NCBI GenBank assembly: GCA_017471925.1
Contig: JAFURM010000059.1
Coordinates: forward strand, 1 to 64,000
Origin: Bacteroides sp.
GTDB lineage: Bacteria > Bacteroidota > Bacteroidia > Bacteroidales > Bacteroidaceae
Length of the DNA: 64,000 bases
Direction: 5' to 3'
A program made the translations under genes and the position numbers. Each line of letters starts with the position of its first letter. The stretch's first letter is position 1. Below the pieces are notes generated by a model, which was given only the letters and a program-made list of their open reading frames with translations, was not told the origin of the DNA and searched no databases. Shown here piece by piece: positions 1 through 8,435 of this stretch.

Positions 1-563
1 ATTGCTTGACGGAATTGGGATATAAGATTCTGAATGTGGTAACATGGGCAAAGACCAATCCACCGCCTAATATCTCTTGCCGCTATTTCACATATAGCAC
101 TGAATTTATAATCTGGGCACGTAAGAGCGAAAAGAAACTGCACTACTTCAATTACGACCTGATGAAGCAGATAAATGGTGACAAGCAAATGACGGATGTT
201 TGGCACTTGCCGGCTATTGCCCGATGGGAAAAATCGTGCGGAAAACATCCGACACAAAAACCACTTGCTTTGTTGGCAAGAATCATAATGGCATCTACTA
301 AACCTGGCGAGTGGGTGCTTGACCCTTTTTGCGGTAGCTCGACAACCGGTATTGCCGCTAATTTGCTTGACCGTCGCTATTTAGGTATCGACCAGGAACA
401 AAAGTATTTAGAAATAAGCAAGAATAGGCGAGAAGAATTAGAGAGCCAACAAACATATCAAATGTATCGTTCTAAAATTAAAGATATTCAAGTTATGGAT
501 TCTTTGTATCCTTCAATGGTAAAAGAAGATTCAGATATAACTTACGGAGATTTACCATTCTAA
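1..563 (+). CDS. Site-specific DNA methyltransferase, C-terminal part
   Basis: The reading frame is open from the first base, so the N-terminus lies outside the window. The visible ~187 residues contain a motif X-like HPTQKP followed by the SAM-binding motif I VLDPFCGSSTTG and RRYLGID. Motif I near the C-terminus is the beta-class order typical of N6-adenine or N4-cytosine methyltransferases of type II restriction-modification systems. The catalytic (D/N)PPY motif is not in the visible part; NPPPN near the start is probably not it. Base composition is much more AT-rich than the genes after 2126, which suggests acquisition by transfer. No restriction enzyme is visible downstream; it could lie upstream of the window, or this could be an orphan methyltransferase. 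Confidence 0.85.
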   Translation, partial: CLTELGYKILNVVTWAKTNPPPNISCRYFTYSTEFIIWARKSEKKLHYFNYDLMKQINGDKQMTDVWHLPAIARWEKSCGKHPTQKPLALLARIIMASTKPGEWVLDPFCGSSTTGIAANLLDRRYLGIDQEQKYLEISKNRREELESQQTYQMYRSKIKDIQVMDSLYPSMVKEDSDITYGDLPF

Positions 564-650
564 TTTTTCATGAAGCTTTATTATGATATTCGATAAAGGC
601 TTGATAACATTAAATGATTTTAAAAGCCTCTAATCGAATATCCATATGCG

Positions 651-836
651 TTATTTCACCTTTATTAAATTATTAATAGGGATTATCTTGTTTTTAGTAT
701 ATTCCGACAGAGTATTTTTGACAGCGGAAGTTTCTTGAAAAAACTTAACACTATATAATCCTGATGAAATTTGAACTTTTGGATTATATCCTGAACTATT
801 TATATTAACTACTTTTGTTTTCATGTTAATTTTCAT
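651..836 (-). CDS. Small hypothetical protein overlapping the protease gene end
   Basis: A 61-residue basic protein (MKINMKTKVVNINSSG...), not recognised. The frame is open further upstream, but the ATG at 836 overlaps the end of the protease gene by 11 bases, which fits translational coupling. A second ATG at 824 is also possible. It has no signal peptide or membrane segment. It shares the AT-rich composition of the island and would be the last gene of a two-gene unit with the protease. The gene is plausible, but its function is unknown. Confidence 0.4.
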   Translation of the reverse strand: MKINMKTKVVNINSSGYNPKVQISSGLYSVKFFQETSAVKNTLSEYTKNKIIPINNLIKVK

Positions 837-1839
837 GTTTCCAACCTTCAAATGTTCTATTGTCTGCAAGGCTTGTTTGTGGAGCCATTCCTGGGGCTGG
901 GACAAATGATTGTTTTATTAATTCACCTTCGCTAACATATACATCAGTACCATTTTCGATAGATTCAATAAGTCCTCTTCTAAATGAATATTGATGACGT
1001 TGTGATGTATTTAATAAAATCGTAGGATTATATGGGTTTTCTAATTCCAATTCATTACTTATATCATCATAGATTTGTTTAATTATGGAATATAAATCCC
1101 TTGAAGGCTTTTCTATATTTAATCCTAAATTCTCTTTTGCTTCTTTCCTTCGTATAGAATAATCGTGACTTCCTGATTCGCTGCATAGAAATTTAATTAT
1201 AGCATCTTCTTTTTCTGCACCCAAGTTTTGATACTTCATTAACTTTCTTGCTAACATCTGAATTTGACTTTTTGATTTATAAACCTGTCCTAAAGTTAGA
1301 GGATGAATTTTTTCGGATAGATTTAATAATATCTCAGTCATATTTCTTTGGTTTGTTATACCAAAATCTCTTTTTGCCATCTCAATATACGCATTGACAA
1401 ACTCAACACTTACAGGAACTTTTGCATTAGGGTCTGAAATACCTGGTATCATTGGATTCAACGGTCCATTAATACTTGGATCAATAGGACCCAATGAAGC
1501 CTGTTTTGTCATAACTAACTTATCTGCTCCTAAACTTATTAATGTACCTGAACTAAAACAATTAGAAGGTATGATAACTTCAAGTTCTTCACAAAAACTT
1601 CTAATTAGATTAACCAAACTCCAAGCCGTAAGAGTATTACCGCCATTAGTATATAAAAATAATGATATTTTTTGTGTATCACCTATACTATCTAGATGCT
1701 CTGAAAACTTTGGCAAAATATCATTTGCAATTTGTGTCTCAAGTCCTTGTCGTGTACTTGTAACATATACTAGCAATTTGGAATTTCTCTGCTCTTCTAA
1801 CTGATTATATAATTCTAACCGATCTACTCTCATATACAA
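826..1839 (-). CDS. ClpP/SDH-type serine protease
   Basis: A 337-residue protein of the ClpP/crotonase-fold peptidase group, closest in pattern to the serine dehydrogenase proteinase (SDH) family. The oxyanion-type segment LYTNGG lies at about residues 62-67. A hydrophobic strand follows, then NCFSSGT with the likely nucleophile Ser96, then ALGAD-like SLGADKLVM and SLGPIDPSI, the family signature after the active site. No signal peptide is seen, so a cytoplasmic site is likely. The start at 1839 is followed by another ATG at 1833. The C-terminal ~120 residues (SRDLYSIIKQIYDDI...) are helical and not recognised. It sits in the AT-rich island beside a methyltransferase gene of opposite orientation, so a role in defence or protein quality control is possible but unproven. 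Confidence 0.75.
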   Translation of the reverse strand: MYMRVDRLELYNQLEEQRNSKLLVYVTSTRQGLETQIANDILPKFSEHLDSIGDTQKISLFLYTNGGNTLTAWSLVNLIRSFCEELEVIIPSNCFSSGTLISLGADKLVMTKQASLGPIDPSINGPLNPMIPGISDPNAKVPVSVEFVNAYIEMAKRDFGITNQRNMTEILLNLSEKIHPLTLGQVYKSKSQIQMLARKLMKYQNLGAEKEDAIIKFLCSESGSHDYSIRRKEAKENLGLNIEKPSRDLYSIIKQIYDDISNELELENPYNPTILLNTSQRHQYSFRRGLIESIENGTDVYVSEGELIKQSFVPAPGMAPQTSLADNRTFEGWKHEN

Positions 1840-1911
1840 AACATCAATGAATATATAATTTCTGCGAAAATAATGATTTTATCTGAGATTATGTGTTTGT
1901 TTTCTTTCTTT

Positions 1912-1942
1912 TTTGCGATATTAAGAATAATTCGTATTTTTG
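1912..1942 (+). promoter_or_regulatory. Bacteroides-type promoter with no clear gene
   Basis: TTTG (1912-1915), 19 bases, then TATTTTTG (1935-1942) is a perfect fit to the Bacteroidetes consensus. It points right, towards 1950-2125, where no convincing gene is seen; an inverted repeat AGATTG-GTG-CAATCT lies at 1975-1989. It may be a relic or drive a small RNA. Confidence 0.45.
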
Positions 1943-2078
1943 TATCATAGTTGTTTGACAAAGCATAACGCAGAAGATTGGTGCAATCTTGAAGTCACCA
2001 AATCGTTACCAACAACTTTCTACTATAGCATTCGCTATTTGTGTATCAATCAGATACGGGATAATTGAATATCTGGGG

Positions 2079-2086
2079 CAAAGATA
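2079..2086 (-). promoter_or_regulatory. Possible -7 box upstream of the protease gene
   Basis: The minus strand reads TATCTTTG, matching TAnnTTTG. The -33 region is weak. The next minus-strand start is at 1839, which would give a leader of roughly 230 bases. The 286 bases between 1839 and 2126 hold this box, the rightward promoter at 1912 and no recognisable coding sequence. Confidence 0.35.
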
Positions 2087-2125
2087 CAATAAAGAAACGA
2101 AAGTGAATGTAGGTGAACTAATAAA

Positions 2126-3640
2126 TCATTCCAGTACAATGACCTTTGCGCTTCGGTTGTCCATGTCGGGCATGGTGGCTCCTACGGGTGCACCGATGTA
2201 GGTGGGGTCGCAGACGGTGAACTTGCGTCCGCCCACCTGGATGTAGTCACCATTTACCGACTGGGTGAAACCTACGGCAGTGGCCAGGTGGCCGGGATAG
2301 TAGACCAGCATCACCTTCAGTCCCAACAGGTCGCGCACCAGTCGGCTGAAGAGGATGGAGCGGTCTTCACAGTCACAATAGGGGTAATAGAGCGACTCTT
2401 CGGCAAAGAAGGCACGGTCGCCTCCCCACACTTTGTTGTCATATTCGTAGACAAAGGCAGTCTGCACGAAGTTCAGCAGGCGTCCCACGGCTTCGGCCTG
2501 ACTCTTGCCGGCAATGCAGCGTTTCAGGGCGGGATAGAGCTGATGCTGCATCCGCTCGCTCAGGGGCGTGTTGGCATAGAAGGCCCAGCGGGTACAGAAG
2601 TCGTTGTCCAGCATGGAGGTGGGGTAGGTGGAGAAGAACTGTTGAAGCGTCTCGTCGCTGCTCACTGTCACCTTCATGTCGGGATAACGTTCCGACTGCA
2701 GCGTGCGTGAGGGCGAGAATCGCTCGGTCAGTAACGGCACTTGGGGTACCAGCAGTGACAGCGGCTGCTCGTTGGGGAAGGCGGCTTCGCAAATCTCCAG
2801 TACCTCTTCCTGACAGTTCAGCGGATAGTAGGCCACGCCGTCTATCGTCCAGTAGCTGCGCTCATAAATCTGGTGCCGGCTGGCCACCAACAGGTAGAGG
2901 CGGTTGTTGCGCATGCCCAAACGCATCTTATAGCCCGACTGGCAGTAGAGGTAGGCACAGAGCAGGGTGGCTTCGTTGCTTCCTTTACCCAGGAAACTGT
3001 CGGTCAGTTCCTGAAGCATCAGCAGGTAGGCCCAGTCGCAGAGCTGGTGACGGATGCGCAACTCCAGACAGTCACGGATGGCGTTGTTGTAGACCGGATT
3101 GGAGAGTTGTTCCCAGGCAGAGGCTATGGTATTGCCGTTGCACTTCTTCAGGGTGAAACGGTGCCTGTCGTCCAGCCTCACCTTGCAGGAAGTGCGGAAG
3201 AAGTTGAAGGTGTAGTAGGTTTCTTGGGGTTGCGGCTCTTCCCTCACGGGAGCTACAGGTTTGGGCTGCGGCTCAGGTGTGGGAATGGGCACCACCTCTT
3301 CTATGGGCTGTGAATTGTCCTGCAGGGGTTTGTCCTTGTCCTCTTCGGGGAAGACCTGGGGCGGAACGGGCGGCTCATCCTTGGGCTTGGGAATTTCCGG
3401 TTTGCGGCGATACTCCTCCCATGCCTGGCGCATGAAGTCGGCATAGGCTTTGTTGGCCCGGTCACGAAAGTCGTTGTACTCCTGTATGGCCTGTTGCTTG
3501 AAGGCTTCATACTGTTTCCTCAAGTCCTCTTCCTGGGCTTCCGTTGTGGTGGCTGCAAGGGCGAGTGTGAGGAGCAGGATGCCTCTCTTGAGGGTTGTCC
3601 TGAGGGCCTGTCTGTCCCGATTCCATCCGTTCTTCATCAT
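2126..3640 (-). CDS. Exported transglutaminase-like protein
   Basis: A 504-residue protein with an N-terminal signal peptide (GILLLTLALAATTTEAQ). A charged helical stretch follows at about residues 38-75, then a proline-rich linker at about 80-145, then a large domain. The C-terminal part carries a transglutaminase/papain-like core: CEDRS with Cys424, YYPGH with His451 and VCDPTY with Asp478, in the Cys-His-Asp order of that superfamily. It could be a protease, a peptidoglycan-linked amidase or a cross-linking enzyme; the sequence does not decide. It is the last gene of the six-gene operon that starts at 8200, 12 bases after the previous stop. Confidence 0.7.
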   Translation of the reverse strand: MMKNGWNRDRQALRTTLKRGILLLTLALAATTTEAQEEDLRKQYEAFKQQAIQEYNDFRDRANKAYADFMRQAWEEYRRKPEIPKPKDEPPVPPQVFPEEDKDKPLQDNSQPIEEVVPIPTPEPQPKPVAPVREEPQPQETYYTFNFFRTSCKVRLDDRHRFTLKKCNGNTIASAWEQLSNPVYNNAIRDCLELRIRHQLCDWAYLLMLQELTDSFLGKGSNEATLLCAYLYCQSGYKMRLGMRNNRLYLLVASRHQIYERSYWTIDGVAYYPLNCQEEVLEICEAAFPNEQPLSLLVPQVPLLTERFSPSRTLQSERYPDMKVTVSSDETLQQFFSTYPTSMLDNDFCTRWAFYANTPLSERMQHQLYPALKRCIAGKSQAEAVGRLLNFVQTAFVYEYDNKVWGGDRAFFAEESLYYPYCDCEDRSILFSRLVRDLLGLKVMLVYYPGHLATAVGFTQSVNGDYIQVGGRKFTVCDPTYIGAPVGATMPDMDNRSAKVIVLE

Positions 3641-3652
3641 TCTATTACTGTT

Positions 3653-4312
3653 TTATCGTTTTATGAGGAATTTATAATATCCTACCGCCAGTTCGGCATA
3701 GTTGTATTTCCTGTCCATGCGCGGAAATTCCTTCAGACTCTGCTTCTTCTTGACAGCCTCTTGAGTCAGGTCCATACCGGCATTGTACAGGGTGGCCCAG
3801 TAGGCTACGGTCGCTTCGGGAGTGGACGGTGCTACTTCTTGGGTACTTTCCCGTACCAGACAGATGAAGGCGGCCAGATAGCTCGTCTGCCAGCCTGGCT
3901 CTATCAGGCGTTCAATGCGGGTGCGCCGCTTCTCCCTTGGGGTTCCTTCTGTTATCAGAAGCTTACCGAAACGTTCCCTCAGCAGACTGTTCCTATCCAC
4001 TTCCCGCTCAATGTGCTCGGCAAAGGAGGGCTTCATCTGAAAGGGACCGATGCTGAAGTCGCCCACTCCCTGCTGCACGTAGAGCAGGCACAGGGTGCGT
4101 ATCTCCAGCATGTCCAGCATTTGCCGGTAGTGGCTGATTTCGGGAGCCACGATGGCCAAGGCCATCAGACTCTCCTCTTTGCCTAACTGCCGCTCCAGGT
4201 CGGCCACCTCTTCCCGGTGGTTCTCGATGAAGGCCACTACACGCTCTATCTCCACGGGGTGGGAGAGGGTACAGGTCATCAGGGCGGCTATGCAGCAGGC
4301 GGAGAGGAACAT
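3653..4312 (-). CDS. Exported protein with possible lysozyme/transglycosylase-like fold
   Basis: A 219-residue protein with a short hydrophobic N-terminus (FLSACCIAALMTC). The segment MALAIVAPEISHY, followed about 30 residues later by FSIGPFQMKPSFA, resembles lytic transglycosylases, where a catalytic Glu is followed by a G-x-x-Q-x-x-P segment. Glu58 would be the acid. This is a motif-level resemblance and could be coincidence. The gene lies 4 bases after the preceding stop and 12 bases before the transglutaminase-like gene, so it is part of the same operon. If correct, it would act on peptidoglycan in the periplasm. Confidence 0.5.
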   Translation of the reverse strand: MFLSACCIAALMTCTLSHPVEIERVVAFIENHREEVADLERQLGKEESLMALAIVAPEISHYRQMLDMLEIRTLCLLYVQQGVGDFSIGPFQMKPSFAEHIEREVDRNSLLRERFGKLLITEGTPREKRRTRIERLIEPGWQTSYLAAFICLVRESTQEVAPSTPEATVAYWATLYNAGMDLTQEAVKKKQSLKEFPRMDRKYNYAELAVGYYKFLIKR

Positions 4313-4316
4313 GGCA

Positions 4317-5414
4317 TCAGTAGCATTTATAATAGTAGAGCACCAGTTGGCGACCTTCGACGGCTATCCAGACAAAAGTGTCTGTCCGCTCGTCATAGAA
4401 TGCCTCCAAGGGATAGCTGCTGCCATAACGTTTGCCGTCTATCAGTACGTAGTCGTAGTTCCAGTGGGCCGAGAACATGTGTCGTCCGCTCTTGTCGTGA
4501 AGGGTCTTCTCGAAGCTGATGATCCACTCCTTGCTTGCTTCCTTGTAGACCCACTCCTTGCGGAAAGGTTCGCCTTTGTATTCCTTGCTGAGGCGGGTGG
4601 TGATGCGCAGGGTCTCCCAGTCGAAGTATTCGCTTTTCAGGTCTATCTCCCGCACCTCGTTCTTGGTCACATAATAGGCCCGGCTGAAGTAATCATAGTC
4701 GTTGTTCAGCCCGTTTACCTTGATGTACCAGAATTCACAGTAGCACTCGCCGTTGTCAAAGAGGTAGAAGTAGTGGCGGGGTGGGTCCTCGGTGTCCATG
4801 TCGGCGGGAATGGGCATCACGTAGTTCACGCCGTCGATGGTCAGCAGGCGTCTGTCTGCCGACAGGCGTGCCGTGTGGTTCTTTGAAGGACTGGTGAACT
4901 CAAAACGTCCCACATCGCGCTTGTAGGTCTGCCCGTCATAGTCGTGTACGAACCAGTTGCCCATGACGTAGAACATGAAATAGTTGTGATGCCTGAAGGT
5001 GGGGTTGACCGTATTGCTCCACCATACCTTGTAGGTGGGATTGTTGTATTCCACGCCACCGTAGGGACCGTACTCCTCGCCCTCTACGATGAGGTAGACA
5101 CCGTCGCCCACTCCATAGGAGTAGATGCACTTCTCGAAGTCCTGCAGGTCTACGTAATCGATTTGCAGCCAGTCGTCGCTCTCTATGGCCCGGATGCCGT
5201 TCCAGATGAAGGTCTTCTTGTCCAGCACCGTGTCGCGCACGATGCAGGCATACTTGCCGCCGTTCAGCTTCAGGTTGGAGGTGTATTCGCCGAAATTGAG
5301 TACCTCGTTGTAGCCCATCGTCAGCAGGACGTTCCTCACGGGACCATCCGCACGGAGCGGCTGCAGGGCGGTGCAGAGCAGGGCGAACAGGATGGGGAGA
5401 ATGTATTTTCGCAT
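4317..5414 (-). CDS. Exported hypothetical protein of the caspase operon
   Basis: A 365-residue protein, not recognised. The start at 5414 was chosen because it gives a clean signal peptide (MRKYILPILFALLCTALQPLRA) and lies 10 bases after the caspase-gene stop; the longer frame would overlap that gene. The mature part is rich in Tyr, Trp and Asp and predicts as mostly beta-strand, with repeated phrases such as GPYGGVEYNNPTYKVWW and DGKRYGSSYP. It may be a beta-propeller or a set of MORN-like hairpins, but this is a guess from strand spacing. It is the fourth gene of the operon. Confidence 0.6.
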   Translation of the reverse strand: MRKYILPILFALLCTALQPLRADGPVRNVLLTMGYNEVLNFGEYTSNLKLNGGKYACIVRDTVLDKKTFIWNGIRAIESDDWLQIDYVDLQDFEKCIYSYGVGDGVYLIVEGEEYGPYGGVEYNNPTYKVWWSNTVNPTFRHHNYFMFYVMGNWFVHDYDGQTYKRDVGRFEFTSPSKNHTARLSADRRLLTIDGVNYVMPIPADMDTEDPPRHYFYLFDNGECYCEFWYIKVNGLNNDYDYFSRAYYVTKNEVREIDLKSEYFDWETLRITTRLSKEYKGEPFRKEWVYKEASKEWIISFEKTLHDKSGRHMFSAHWNYDYVLIDGKRYGSSYPLEAFYDERTDTFVWIAVEGRQLVLYYYKCY

Positions 5415-5424
5415 AACGTTTTGG

Positions 5425-6642
5425 TTAGAATGTAATCTCTTTCCAGGTAGCCTCCATGGCGGTGGAGACATTCACTGTGGGAGTCTGCGGGTTGTTGTTT
5501 CTCACGATGGAGTGTTGTCTGACGTTGGTGGTCACATAGTCGGTCAGTTGTTTCAGGGTGACGTCGCCCTTGCTGTCCTTCAGCTTCTTCAGCAGGTAGT
5601 AGGTGAAGAGTCCGTGTCCTTTGGCCTCCAAGGGGTAGGCGGTCTCGTCTTCCTTGGTGGCGGCAAAGGCCACGACGTTGCCGGTCAGGCGGTTTTCTTT
5701 AGGCTTGATGGCTACGGCCTTGGCTGCCGTGAGCATGCCGCCGTTGCGCTGCGCACCGCTGAAGCAGGCATCGATGAAGACAGTGACGCTTCGTGCGTTC
5801 ATCTCGCCCAGCTGGTCATAGAAGGAACTGAGGGCGTAGGCACTCTCGGGGTCGTTGGCAATGCCGTCCACGGGGAGGAGGTAAGCCTTCTTGGTGGTCT
5901 CGTCGGGCATGCCGTGTCCGGAGTAGTAGACGATGAAACTGGCCTCGCCGTTGAAGGCGTCGGCCACGTTCTTCAGCCATCTCACTTCGGAGCGCATCTG
6001 GTTACGTGTGGCGTTGGCCTTGATGTGAATGTTGTCCTTGGGTACGCCGAGTGTTTTCTGGCAATATTCGGCAAAGACCTTGCCGTCCTTCAGGGCAAAG
6101 TTCACGTCGGAGATGTTGCTTTCGGAGTACTTCTCGTTGGAGATAATCAGAACAAAGGTGTTGCTGTTCTTTCGTTTGTTCACGGGAATGGAGACATCCA
6201 CGTCAGAGAGAACTTCTTCCTTGGCGTTGTTGCCCAGCACGTCATCTATCCTCACGTTGTTGCGGGCCAGGTAGTCCAGCCCGTCCTGTCCGGCCTTCTG
6301 CATGTCGGTCAGGTAGCTGGGGTCGCCCACCTCCACCTTACACAAGGCTCTGAGGTAGTAACACTTGGGCTGTGCGGCGTCATAGGAGAGCGCCGAAGTG
6401 CAGTCGGCCACGGCATAGAGGTAGCGGCCCTCCTTATAGTAGGCTTCCGCCCGCTTGTAGTAGTAGTCGGCGCAGCGGTTGTCGGGGTTTCTCAGCAGTC
6501 TGCTCATGGCAACGACGGCCCCGCCATAGTGCTGCTTCTTCATGTTCTCCTTGTACTCCTGCAGCTCGGCGTTTTGGGCCTGCAGCCCCGTACAGAGGGT
6601 GGTGAGCAGCGTCAGTGCTGCCAGTATGCTTCGTTTCATCAT
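5425..6642 (-). CDS. Exported caspase-like (C14) peptidase with TPR repeats
   Basis: A 405-residue protein: signal peptide (residues 1-22), two or three TPR-like helices at about 28-125, then a caspase p20-like domain from about residue 160. The catalytic dyad is visible: YYSGHGMP with His243 and FIDACFSGA with Cys293, the classic caspase/metacaspase order. A conserved FVLIISNEKY strand opens the domain. Export to the periplasm is unusual compared with cytoplasmic prokaryotic caspases used in defence. It lies 8 bases downstream of the DUF4384 gene; DUF4384 and caspase domains are often linked. The target is unknown. Confidence 0.85.
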   Translation of the reverse strand: MMKRSILAALTLLTTLCTGLQAQNAELQEYKENMKKQHYGGAVVAMSRLLRNPDNRCADYYYKRAEAYYKEGRYLYAVADCTSALSYDAAQPKCYYLRALCKVEVGDPSYLTDMQKAGQDGLDYLARNNVRIDDVLGNNAKEEVLSDVDVSIPVNKRKNSNTFVLIISNEKYSESNISDVNFALKDGKVFAEYCQKTLGVPKDNIHIKANATRNQMRSEVRWLKNVADAFNGEASFIVYYSGHGMPDETTKKAYLLPVDGIANDPESAYALSSFYDQLGEMNARSVTVFIDACFSGAQRNGGMLTAAKAVAIKPKENRLTGNVVAFAATKEDETAYPLEAKGHGLFTYYLLKKLKDSKGDVTLKQLTDYVTTNVRQHSIVRNNNPQTPTVNVSTAMEATWKEITF

Positions 6643-6649
6643 GGATGGT

Positions 6650-7516
6650 TCATTTCTTTCTGATGGTCAGGTTTCGTTTGTCCACACACATGCTGTTGTC
6701 TCTGCTCCGGCTCTTCACCAACCACTTCTGGAAAGCTTCGAAACTCAGTTCGCGCGGCAGCAGTTCGGCCTTATCCGAAGAGGTGGCCTTGGCGAATTCG
6801 TTGGGCGAGAAGATGATGTAGAGCGTATTCTGCTCCTGCTGGCGTGTGCAGCTCAGGGTATATTCGTCCACTATCGCGGCATCCTTCCCGCCATGTTCGG
6901 CGGAGAAGAGCAGATAGGAGGTGTCGTGCCGCACGGGCATGACGGCCTCGGTGGAGTGTTTGTAGGGCAGGAGGCAGTAGACGTTTTGGGTCACTTCGTC
7001 CAGCAGGTAGACAGCCAGAAAACCGTCGGCGGGCGATTGGAAGTAGAGGTACATGTCATCGCCGTTGCGGAAGTCGGTGGCGGCAAACTTCAGGTCGGTG
7101 CCGTTGCGCAGCACCTCAGCCTTGAAGTCGATGGATGCTTTCTGGATTTCGCGGATGCGGCCGGCGAGGGTCACCTTTACCGCCAGCATGCCGTTGCCGT
7201 AGCTGATTTCATATTTCGGCTCCTCGGTTGTCTCTATCCATTCGCCTTTCACCTCGCTCTCGCCTAAGGAGAAGAAGTCCACGTCGGACTTCCCGTTCTC
7301 GTTGCTGATGAAGGTGGTATTGGCCTGGGTGACCACCGTGCCGAACTCGTCGGCAATGGCCTGAATCTTGGCACGCTCCAGGGCGGTACGCTTGGCCTGT
7401 GCGGGCGACACGTCCTCAGAGGCGTGGTAGGTGTACTCCACGCGTACCTCCTTCACCTCCTGGGCCATCAGGACGGCAGGAAGCAGCATCAGGATAAGCC
7501 ACAAACGGATATGCAT
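6650..7516 (-). CDS. Exported DUF4384 protein
   Basis: A 288-residue protein with a signal peptide (LWLILMLLPAVLMAQ). The N-terminal ~100 residues (SPAQAKRTALERAKIQAIADEFG) resemble the LPP20/FlgT-N type alpha-beta unit. The region FRNGDDMYLYFQSPADGFLAVYLLDE..VYCLLPY followed by LYIIFSPNEF is the DUF4384 signature, at about residues 145-245. DUF4384 modules are commonly found with peptidases and kinases and are thought to be sensory or binding modules. The gene is second in the operon, 6 bases after the LPP20-like gene. Confidence 0.75.
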   Translation of the reverse strand: MHIRLWLILMLLPAVLMAQEVKEVRVEYTYHASEDVSPAQAKRTALERAKIQAIADEFGTVVTQANTTFISNENGKSDVDFFSLGESEVKGEWIETTEEPKYEISYGNGMLAVKVTLAGRIREIQKASIDFKAEVLRNGTDLKFAATDFRNGDDMYLYFQSPADGFLAVYLLDEVTQNVYCLLPYKHSTEAVMPVRHDTSYLLFSAEHGGKDAAIVDEYTLSCTRQQEQNTLYIIFSPNEFAKATSSDKAELLPRELSFEAFQKWLVKSRSRDNSMCVDKRNLTIRKK

Positions 7517-7522
7517 AGCCCG

Positions 7523-8200
7523 TTACCAGCCTAAAAGTTCGTCCAACTGTTCGTGCAGCTCGTCGCCTTTTTGCTTGAGGTCTTCCTTGATGACCTTCTT
7601 GGCCACCTTCTTGGCCATGTTGCCGCTGTAGGCGATGCGCAGCAATACCTCCTTGTTGCCCCCTTTCTTTTCGCGGTAGGCCTCCACCAGGGTAATGGTG
7701 CGTCCGATGCTTTGTGAGATGAGGTTCTTGCCGGCCATTACGCTCTTGCTGATGGACTCGGCCTGTCCTTCAGAGAGCTGCTCGTTGGCCAGGGAGTTCT
7801 CCACCAAGGCGGTAATCTCCGTCTGAATCTGTGCGGCCAGGTTCAGCTTGGCCAGTTCCTGGGCCTGCATCTTGGCGGCGTCATAGTGTTCTCCGATGCT
7901 CATGGCCTCACCGATAATATATTTGGGGAACATGTCTTCGTCAAATTCAGCCATCTGCATCATGTAGGCGCGATCCAATTGGCGGTCTAAGGGCAGTGCA
8001 CCGGGAGTGACCTGCCATCCCTCTTTCTCGAACTTCTTGGCCTCCTTGCGGGCGGTATCGCTCGCCTTCTTGTTCAACTCTGCCTTGGTGGCTTTGGCCA
8101 GTTCCTGACGCTCCTTCAACAGTTCCTGGGCTGTCTGTGCAAAACTCATCCCGCTTATAGCCATGCACAAAGCGGCTAACAAAACGATTCTTTTCATCAT
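7523..8200 (-). CDS. Exported LPP20-like protein, first gene of the caspase operon
   Basis: A 225-residue protein with a cleavable signal peptide (IVLLAALCMAISGMSFAQ) and no lipobox Cys. After a charged helix (residues 25-60) comes an LPP20-like domain: AKMQAQELAKLNLAAQIQTEI, SISKSVMAGKNLISQSIGRT and EVLLRIAYSG at about residues 105-205. The shared fold with the next gene's N-terminus suggests partners or relatives. A promoter lies at 8268-8302. No function can be assigned beyond an envelope location. Confidence 0.65.
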   Translation of the reverse strand: MMKRIVLLAALCMAISGMSFAQTAQELLKERQELAKATKAELNKKASDTARKEAKKFEKEGWQVTPGALPLDRQLDRAYMMQMAEFDEDMFPKYIIGEAMSIGEHYDAAKMQAQELAKLNLAAQIQTEITALVENSLANEQLSEGQAESISKSVMAGKNLISQSIGRTITLVEAYREKKGGNKEVLLRIAYSGNMAKKVAKKVIKEDLKQKGDELHEQLDELLGW

Positions 8201-8267
8201 ACTATTCTATTTGGGGTTAATAAATCATCTTTGGACACGGCCTCATTTATAGACCTATGTCATACTG

Positions 8268-8302
8268 CAAAGTTATGTATTATTTCTGAATAATCCTAAA
8301 AA
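8268..8302 (-). promoter_or_regulatory. Promoter of the caspase operon
   Basis: The minus strand has TAACTTTG (8275-8268), matching TAnnTTTG, with a TTTTTAG -33-like element about 20 bases upstream (8302-8296). Transcription would start near 8262, about 60 bases before the ATG at 8200. Confidence 0.65.
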
Positions 8303-8435
8303 CCTGTTTTGAATTTGTTCTTTTTATGGGCATTACGGTGCGGATTCAATATTGGATGCATTCACTTATTGAAAGAATAACCTGAATGGATTGTACATAA
8401 TGCTTACTTTTTGTGGATACTTTTGAACGGCTCTG

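Noticed and set aside
1989..2201. 70-codon plus-strand gene behind the promoter at 1912
   Set aside because: It starts with TTG, its second half is antisense to the transglutaminase-like gene, and the sequence resembles no protein family.
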